This document shows positions 51,301 through 60,300 of a DNA stretch of 64,000 nucleotides, piece after piece. Source of the stretch: Echinostoma caproni (Eukaryota; Platyhelminthes; Trematoda; Plagiorchiida; Echinostomatidae); contig UZAN01039804.1 of the NCBI GenBank assembly GCA_900618425.1, positions 1 to 64,000 on the forward strand. The letters run 5' to 3'. A program made the translations under genes and the position numbers. Every line of letters begins with the position of its first letter. Position 1 is the first letter of the stretch. The notes beneath the pieces are model-generated. The model was not told the origin of the DNA. It saw only the letters and a list, made by a program, of their open reading frames with translations, and searched no databases.

Positions 51301-54300
51301 CTCGAGCAGTCAATTTATCCACATTTAAAACGAATCCATCCTTGAATGAAACTGCGGGACGGTCAGCATTCATTTTTTATTATTTCGTTTTTTATTGTGT
51401 CAAGGCTTGTGAGTGCAAAACAGTATACCATTTGTTTTCCGTTTTTTCTTGGCAGGGGTGACCTATTTTCATTTGTCCTCTTCATTATCGTCATTCGCGT
51501 TCTATTTTTCGGTAATTTGACTTTTAGAACACTCCACGATAGGCGGTAGTAATTTTTTTTACCTGGCGTTGTATGTATTTATGATATGAAAAACAAAAAA
51601 TATATGGTGCGAAACAAAAGAAAAAAATCTGTCTCACCAGTGCAAACGATTGATCGAGAGTAATGGAATGTGTATGCAGATGTGATAGTTTGAAAGATAC
51701 CAAACACCTCATCATTGAAATTAAAATATGCCTTACTGTTGTGACCACGGCTCAGGAAATATCAACCAAACATGGATCTTGCAAAGCGAAGTTCAGTGAT
51801 GAGTTCACAAAAGATTCGTATGATGCTGTGGATGAAGCAGGTTAATGAGAAGATGGCGAAGGCCTTCCCAGACACATCGATTTTCAAGACCGATTAGTCT
51901 ATTGCTTAGTGGACACCGTTATTCGGTCAAGAAGCTGATTGATCAATATGAGGAAAGAAACTTGGAATTGGTCGCATTGAGAAGAGCGCAGTCGTATTTA
52001 TAAGCTCTGAGACTAATTGAAAAGTGACGGAATAAAGAAACAAATTACGACCGTTCCATAGTCGCATTTAAGGATGACATCGTTTAGAAAAGTGGATGCA
52101 TAAACTGCCTGAAGGTAGCGAACATCGTTCACAAAGATAACCTTCATTATTGTCACCAACATATTTACGTTGCAACATCTGACACAATTACGGCGGTTAA
52201 CTGCGCAGCGAAAGATCACCACACCTCATTTGCTCACCCGGTTTTCCAGCTTTGCAGAAAATTACAATTTTCAACAATTCTTGACCCCTGAAAACTCCAA
52301 AACATTTTGATTTGATTTGAAACGACCATTCGTCAGCAGTTCTTCCAGTCAATAATAAATTCGGAAGTACTAGACTCCAGTTTTGCTTTTATTAGAGGGC
52401 ATCTGTAATGCATACCCACCGTCCCATCCGGGGAGTTGAACTCCGGACCGATGACGCGGTCACCAAAGTGATTCCAAGGAATGTAGAACAACAGAGGTAT
52501 TTAGGAGATCAACAGTAGCTATAGCTCGGTAGGAAAGGGGCAATGGTTCCATGCAATGCTTAGGTCAGTCTCACATTCTAGAAGGAACACGGTCAGACAA
52601 TAAAATAAAGCGGGTTACCAAGATGTATGGTTATTGTACGATCAAATTAGATGACTAAATAAATAGGGAACAGAATGACATCCTAGTAAACAAAAATCAT
52701 TACAAATTCAGGTTATATGAGGATGGCGAAATGCCCGTAGTATCGGGTAGACGAACAGGCATTGAATATCCTGGTGGTATGAATAGTGCGACGTGCTCAT
52801 GAAATATGGAAGGTAAATACTGAATAACTCTACCAAGAAGATACGAAAACTACTTATTAGGACTATCATGGAGACTAATAGTTGATGACGGTGGCAGTGG
52901 GTGGACAAACAACGGTAACCGACCGCTTGGATCTTTGTGACCGGAAACGTACATCAAAGGAGCGACTAAGCACGCAAAAGATATTCCAATGAATGTTCGA
53001 CAAGTTGAGATAGTGTAAAACATCCATTACGCCTCCCGACACTAAAGGTTGCCCGATTAATGGTTCACTGCTGATTACTCCTAGCAGCATAATGTTTCGG
53101 GATGCTGTCTACATGTTTATGTACTTTGCTTGCATGAGTTGAGCATGGAACTTGTCATCAGGTTGGCGGTTTTCATCATCGTGTTTCATCAAACTGGTTT
53201 GTGCTTGAGTTAATGGGCACATTCACTTGTGTACTAAGATTAGAATCAAGCAGGTTCTGTGATTCACATTGGATCAGTTGGCTGAATTCAGGGAAATAAT
53301 TCAAGAAGTGAGGGTCTCATAAACAAGCAAAGCATCTTTGCTTTCCTTATGTAATCTAAAACCAAGCTGAATGACAGATTGAGGGTTGTTGTGGCTGATT
53401 GAATTTACAAAACAACCCGACGCACAAGGTCAAAAGTCACATAGCGTTCCACCGTTGGTGTATTCCATCGCTTTCATTTGCTTGAAACGTGCTGTCAAAA
53501 GCACTACGTTATTCTATGTAAGATTCACCTATGACAGGGAGAGCTTAGTCTAGTTTGTACGTCCAAATACAATTCACTTAGGAAAGACAGACTTGTATAA
53601 ACTTAAGTGGCTGTTAGGTTCCTTGGTTCCTCATTGACAGCATTGAAAATAAATGATCTTCCCATTGGTCTATTCAAATGACATGATAATGTCCGGAGTG
53701 TGAACCTGATGGGAGTAGGAAACATTCATTCTGATATAAGCTTGGCAGCGCAAAATCTATGTATTCTGTATTCAGACATGCTTATTTGGTGAGATCTTTG
53801 AAATTCAACCGTGCTAGATTTATGTTAAATTGGACAATTCATGAACGTTTAAGTCACACATTGGATTTAATGATTATTGAACAATGAGTAATTTAATGAT
53901 TACCTACGTCCCGGAATCTTTTATAAATTTGAAAACCTGTGTTGTGGTGCCACAGCGATATTCTTCATCAACTAAGTCGTCAAGTTAAAATAAGATGCAA
54001 AAAATGTAGACCATCAGCGTCAGATATTCTTTGGTAAGTACCGAATGAGAGAGCAGGCAGGTGACTACTTAATGCGACACCTCAAAGGTTTTCTGAACCT
54101 ACTATTTTCTTGATAAACGTCCGATTAATATTCGGAATAATAGGAAGGGGGAAGAAATTGAAAAGAATACCTTGCATTGGGTGTAATTATGCCACAAGAA
54201 ACGTGGTTGCATTCTTGTCCCGACAATTCTTTGTTTGAGCTCCATTTCTTTTGTGCCAACTGTACTACTAGCTGGCGGTGGTTATGTAATAAAGCAAGCC

Positions 54301-57300
54301 AATTCTTCTTGATATAAGTCTATAAAATGATCTTTGGCTGAAGCTTTTTCACTCTTGCTCCTTACACCTCTTGTCCTCGATGAATCTGTTTTGCTGTTCC
54401 ACAGCCACATTAAAATCACATTTTATATTTTAGTAAGGATTTGGAATACTTTTCGAGCATTTCCGCTCAAATGGTGTCGGTATTGCTTGGACTAAAATGT
54501 CCTTCGTATACCTTGGCTTCTTCACTTGAACTATCCTGCTTCTCCCACCTCATCCAACTCTGTCTGGTATTCTGCCTGCTGAATGCCTCCACACTTCAGT
54601 GAGATTGTCTCTAGCTTTTCAGCTGTTGCTTTGAGGGACAAACAATGCTGTATCTTTGACCCAGGTTTATTTTACTGGCAGAACGTACTTCACCAGGTTT
54701 CTTGAAAAGCGTTTGACTCGCTATTGGTCACTTCTAGAGTGATCTCTATTTTCTTGGCCTACGCAGCAACCCATATGTTTTTCTTATCAAATCGGCTGAT
54801 GAGATCACAAGTGATTCCAACTTCCTGGGTGATATTCGTGTCTCACAGGTTCAGGCCAGTCTATTCGTGTCCAGTTTGTGATCATCGTATTACCGTTTAC
54901 CTATCTCATTTTAGAAGTGTTTCCTTATCCCAAATCACAGAAGCACGACTGCATTTGTATAAAGCAATTGCTCGGTACTCGGGATCAGTAGCCGAACTGT
55001 TTCCCCAGTACGTTTATTACAATAACATGGTGTAAGTATCTGTTAAGATCTTTTGTGGATTTCAAATTTCAATAGCACTTTTAAAAGAATTCAGCGACTG
55101 TGCTTCTGTATTTCCCGCCTAGTACCACTTCACTTCATTTACTCACCTGTTTTGTATGAACTTTTGTTTTCACTAACCTTCTTTACTGTTTCTCTATTTC
55201 ATTTGTCTCTCTTAAAGTTAAAGCTCATGCATTGATAATTAGTTCTATTAGAATCACTTCCAGTGCAGGTGGTCTTCCTTATTCACACTTGCTCAACTTA
55301 ATGAATGTGAAAGGATTCTTATGGATTGTACCTATTAAGTGCACACAGAATTAAATTTCTGTCGTTTCCATCCCTCTACTAGATCCAAAAATCTTTGTAC
55401 TTTATCACGGATAAGCACATATTGTAAGTGTACGATATTTTCTGGGTAAAACAGAATGGATTTCACAGATTGCTCAAAAATGTGTATATGCATATTCGGT
55501 CAGTGTACTCCCATTGCTTTCCCCTTTAAATAGGCCCTACCCTTCTATGTTCTCAAAGGCTTTGAAGGCATTGTTGAGTTAAAAGCAATCAGTTTGATTT
55601 TTTTCACTATATTTCGCTGTACGTTGTTGATGATAATGACTATGGTGATGAATTGTTGAAGGCATTTCACAGCAATTTATTTTATGACCAGAACACACTC
55701 GTGCATTCTCCAAAACTATTCTAGGATTCACTTTCGGTCAAGTGGATAGCCACTTGGCTTCTTTGTAACCGGACTTTACAGTTTATCAAATTTTAAGCAA
55801 CTTTCCCCATTTCGTTTGGGGTCTTGAGAGCATCAACGTTTAAACTTGTATTTCTATTTGCATAGAAGTTCTGATAGCGTGTATGCTTTAAATGCAACTT
55901 TAATGCACATGTGCAGTATGTGTCAAAGCTGTCATGGGAGGTCGAGGGAGATGGCTTCAGCACATAAACGCATGAATAACGGTCATCGGAAGCCACTGGG
56001 GAAAGAAGTGCACCAATAAAAGCAGTCCCGGAACAGAAGCGAATGAAGGGATATAAACGCCATGAGATATTGGTTTTGCATTGTGAATTATTAATATAGA
56101 AAAGGTTTTAAACCCTGGTTTTAGCATTTTTAAACGGAGTTAGCTAGGATGACTGTTTTATTATTTGCTTTCCTACCGCCAGTAAAACTGCTAACTTTCA
56201 GATTGGAAGCTTAAACCTTTATCCTTGAGCTAGACGTTCGCTGCATAATGTCTAGGCCCATGGATTCCTGATTGAATTACCACATTTCATGGCATACTAG
56301 TTCACAAAACAACAAGGTTTGTGTATTTTTGTTCTTAGCCAAACCACATCCACCGGAAGTTCACTTATTTCTCATCACCAATACAGAGTTCTCATGAGAT
56401 TAAAGCAACTTTTAGGACGACTATAGGCACCAAGTACACTTTGTCAACATTTTCATTTCAAAAGCTGTTGTGCCTGTGGACAAGGACAATGGTTTGGAGG
56501 AAGTGATAATTTATCACTGAAAGCCTGTCAGCATCGTTGCCCTCAAAGATGGAGTGAGAGTGGATGCGCTGCACAGAGGTATGGGCAAAATTCATGTCTA
56601 GATGCGAATCTATCCGAGCTGCCTGATTTTTTTCACAACTTGATTACAAACTAATGAAAAGTGAAGTGAACTATACGAGAGAAGAAGGGCGATTTACGTT
56701 GAATAGTTTGTATCCAGATATCTCATCAGGTGTCTACTGCAGATTGTATATTATAAATGATGAAAACGATGGAAACCGAATAATAAGTATTTCGTTCAAT
56801 CTATGGAGCCATATTCCTTTCAGCTTATATCTGAGACTGATTGCTACAATTTGTGCGTAACGGTTCAACTTATTTTGAGACGGTCAATGAAACATTTGAT
56901 CGCTTAAAACTTGCAAAATGATGCACACATAAGTTTCGGAACGTAACTCAGGTTTGTTAGAACAACCGGACTATAGGTAAATACATGCTCACTTGTACAT
57001 GCTGCAACCTTATTGAACAGAAAATTGGCAAACTGTTCACTGGCCCAAATTGTCCCGTTTACCATCCGTGCCATGGCTTCAAATGTGGGCCTAAACAGGG
57101 GAAATTTATCGCGTTCAATTTCGGGCTGTAAGTGAAAGAAAATGAGAAAAAGAAATGAACGACACAGTTACTCAGCAATATGAAAAACTTAAGATTAGCC
57201 GTGTGATCGCAGTTGCGCCGCTTTCTTTTAACAATCCGTCTAGCACGCATCATAAGCAGGCTGAAATGAGAAAAGCTTTCCGGAGATACCATGAACTGTA

Positions 57301-60300
57301 AATCCTAGTTGCATATATAATGAAGGGGATGAATTTTCTGATCGCTATTGGGAAAATGACTCAGGTAACCAATTTGCACAAGGAATTAATCTGACTAATT
57401 AGCAATCACTATGAAGTTCCAAGTGTGTAGTTCTCAGTTCTGCCTCAAGTGAAAACGATGGATATACACTACTAACGAAACTCTCAAACATTCCCTATTT
57501 CACCTGCACGTTTGAAAAGGGCGAAATTGTCTAACGCGTGCCCTTTCATAGTGCTAGGTATTCACAAGCTATCTACCGCATTGAGGGGGAAGGGGTTGAT
57601 AAGCAATTGGCGATTCCCATCTAACCGATGTACACAAAAGTAATTAACTGATTCACCATTTCTGATGGAAGTGAACTGATTACACGCGCAGTATCCGAGA
57701 CTGCCTACAGAAGTGGAAAAGCGTTCCCGACTGGACCGTTTCTCATTCATATCGGAAAGCCAATTAAACACCCGTGCTCAGTGACCGAATAAAAGATTAT
57801 CCTCCATCACCTGGGATCCCCTGCATAGTTTCTCAATAGCTGGAGAAATGATCGCTGCACATAAAAGTTGTTCCGGTTTCTTATTTTATTCGGCCTCCAA
57901 AACGCCTCTTTTCCGTTTTCATTAGTTTCACCAACAGTACTGCAAGTTGAGCTCCCTCTCCCTCCTCATACATGTGTTATACCTTGAGGTTGACAGCGAG
58001 CTCTTTGATGAAGCATAGAATTCACATAATTGAAGCTACGCACAAATCATAACCACTTCTTATTGGGGAGAATTTAATAGATTTAATATACTATTGTTGT
58101 AAAATCGCATGATCCAAATATGAAAAATGTCAATATTGTCGGCCTTTTCTCATAGTTCATGTGGTAGAGCGTGTACGTTATAAAGGATTAAGCGGCGTCT
58201 ATACGCGGGTTCGAATCCCACTAGAATTATTGAATTTTTCATAATTTGAACAAAATCCGGTGGAAAAAGATCTGAGTATACACACTGAAAATACGCTTCT
58301 GGAAAGAAGATAGACATGTCTAACACTACTGATGAGTCCAGACAAGCATGACACATCGAGTCATTTCTATTTGTCGATCTCGCGATCAGTGCAAAGTAGT
58401 TCTGTCACAAGTGTGCTTGATTGTTTGACATAGATTAGGTACCAATAGACAAAATTCACACATACACCCTAAATAGTACAATCACTGATGTTCATTTTTA
58501 GGTTAAAATCGATTGATCTAACGCAAATGCAGTATTCTAAAAAGATACGGTGTGTCCTTATTCTTCAGCGTTTTGATTCATCCTTCAGTAAATCCGTTTA
58601 TAAAAAATATGTTGAATGCTCCTAATATTTTTATCTCGGTTATCCAATCGTGTTACTGAACGAGCACAAACCACCAGACTTGGAAAGGTCTCATCGAGGC
58701 CGTTAGTTAACAACACCGGAGCATATCAAGGAGCTCTACTGTCCCCATACTTATTTCTCACATATAATTGTGCTTTTCGTTGTGTTTCTCTTGCAAGTGT
58801 TTCGAATTATGCAAATCATATGGTGCTATGATAATGCATCGCGTCTTCTTTCGACCCAGGGTTCTGTTTTTCTCCTCAAAAATGAAGTAAAAGTTCGAAT
58901 CCCAGTTGAATGCACTGAATGAATGTTTTTCTCTCCTCATTCCTCTTGTACCCCACAGGAACACGAAGCGATTTTTTATCCATAATAACTTGAGTCACTA
59001 TGGTCAAAACCTTTCGTTGGTTAGCTGAAATTGTTGATTGCTTTAGCAAACCATTCCCCGTTTAATCTATAAAATTCTAACAAATTTTTTTTGTTAACTC
59101 TTGCATACCTTTGTGTTTTCCCTATCCTGATTTAGTTGTTACCATTTAAAAGTGCTACTCAGCGTTCTAGTGATTATTAATCACTTTTACCCATTTTCTG
59201 TAAATGGGTTAAGTGCAAAACTCTCAGATCATTAAACAACTTGCACTGATAACTTTACCTAGAGGATGCACTGATCACCCAATACAGGTTGGATGAAAAC
59301 GCCGTCGCTCTCATCCCATCATACAGTCTGAATCCTGACATATATCAACTGGAATCAACCTCAACCGAAATGTATTTGTACTGTGCTGTCCAGCTGAACT
59401 CACAAACAAACAGAAAGTAACAAATTAACACTGTCTTTACCTTAGACTATAGCTTACGTTTGTAATTAATCGGAACGAGTTTTCTACCATTCCATTCCAT
59501 GTGAAGGTTGAGGTGCACTTTTGTTTTACTGAAGTCTAAGTTGGTTACTTGTAAAAGGTACAAAATATATGTAATATATACATATATATATGTAGATAGG
59601 TAAATAGAGAGATGTGTAGAGAGAGAGAAAAAGGGATAGAGAGCTAGACGGATGAATTGATAGATAGAAATAAAAATATTTCATGTTGTATTTTTTCTCA
59701 TTTCACTCGGATCATTATTTTGCGCAGTAAAACATTTTGTTGCTCACCACAAATCGAGGTTCTTCACACATCCTAAGCACAATAAAAAGGTGTAGCAATG
59801 CTCTGTCACCGGGGGGCGTCCACCTGTGTGCGTTTGCAGCGTCGTACACGACAACAAAAACACGCGAAACAGTGAGTGCACCACTGAATGGAAAAGTGCC
59901 AATCCCATTCAATTATTTCAGTTTTGTGTTTTAGTGAGGCATGGTTTAGATCAAAAGCTTTCATTAAGTATTTTACCTCTCAGTGCGCGTTTCCTTCCTC
60001 GTGTTATATAAGTATGTTTCGTTCAACCACTCATTAATTTAGGCGAAAGAATTGGGCAATTGCCGACCAGTCTAGTGTATAAAATCGGTCATGCATCCTC
60101 ATTTTCGATGACAATGATTTGTTTTCCATCGGACCAGTGATTACATTTTATTGTTTTACTGTTGTGTTTTGTTCGTGTACTATCCCAACATCACTGAGTT
60201 GCGTTTGATCGCGGTAGGGGTTTAGTGGAGTGTGCGACAGGACTTTACTATCAGATTACCTCTCAATAGATTCGTCGGTAGAATCACAATGATCGAAATA

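Larger units (their letters stand above)
48263..56992. other. W3-W4 intron, 8.7 kb
   Basis: It contains a (TAA)n tract (48306-48328), an unassigned plus-strand open frame (48471-48872), SINE copy C (49050-49215) and a long inverted repeat (51124-51368 with 52045-52285). From about 52.5 to 57.0 kb I see only open frames without motifs or matched splice sites. Confidence 0.65.

Noticed and set aside
58150..58230. Functional tRNA gene
   Set aside because: The B box is perfect but the T stem is mismatched and no acceptor stem or clear anticodon arm forms; a SINE head is more likely.
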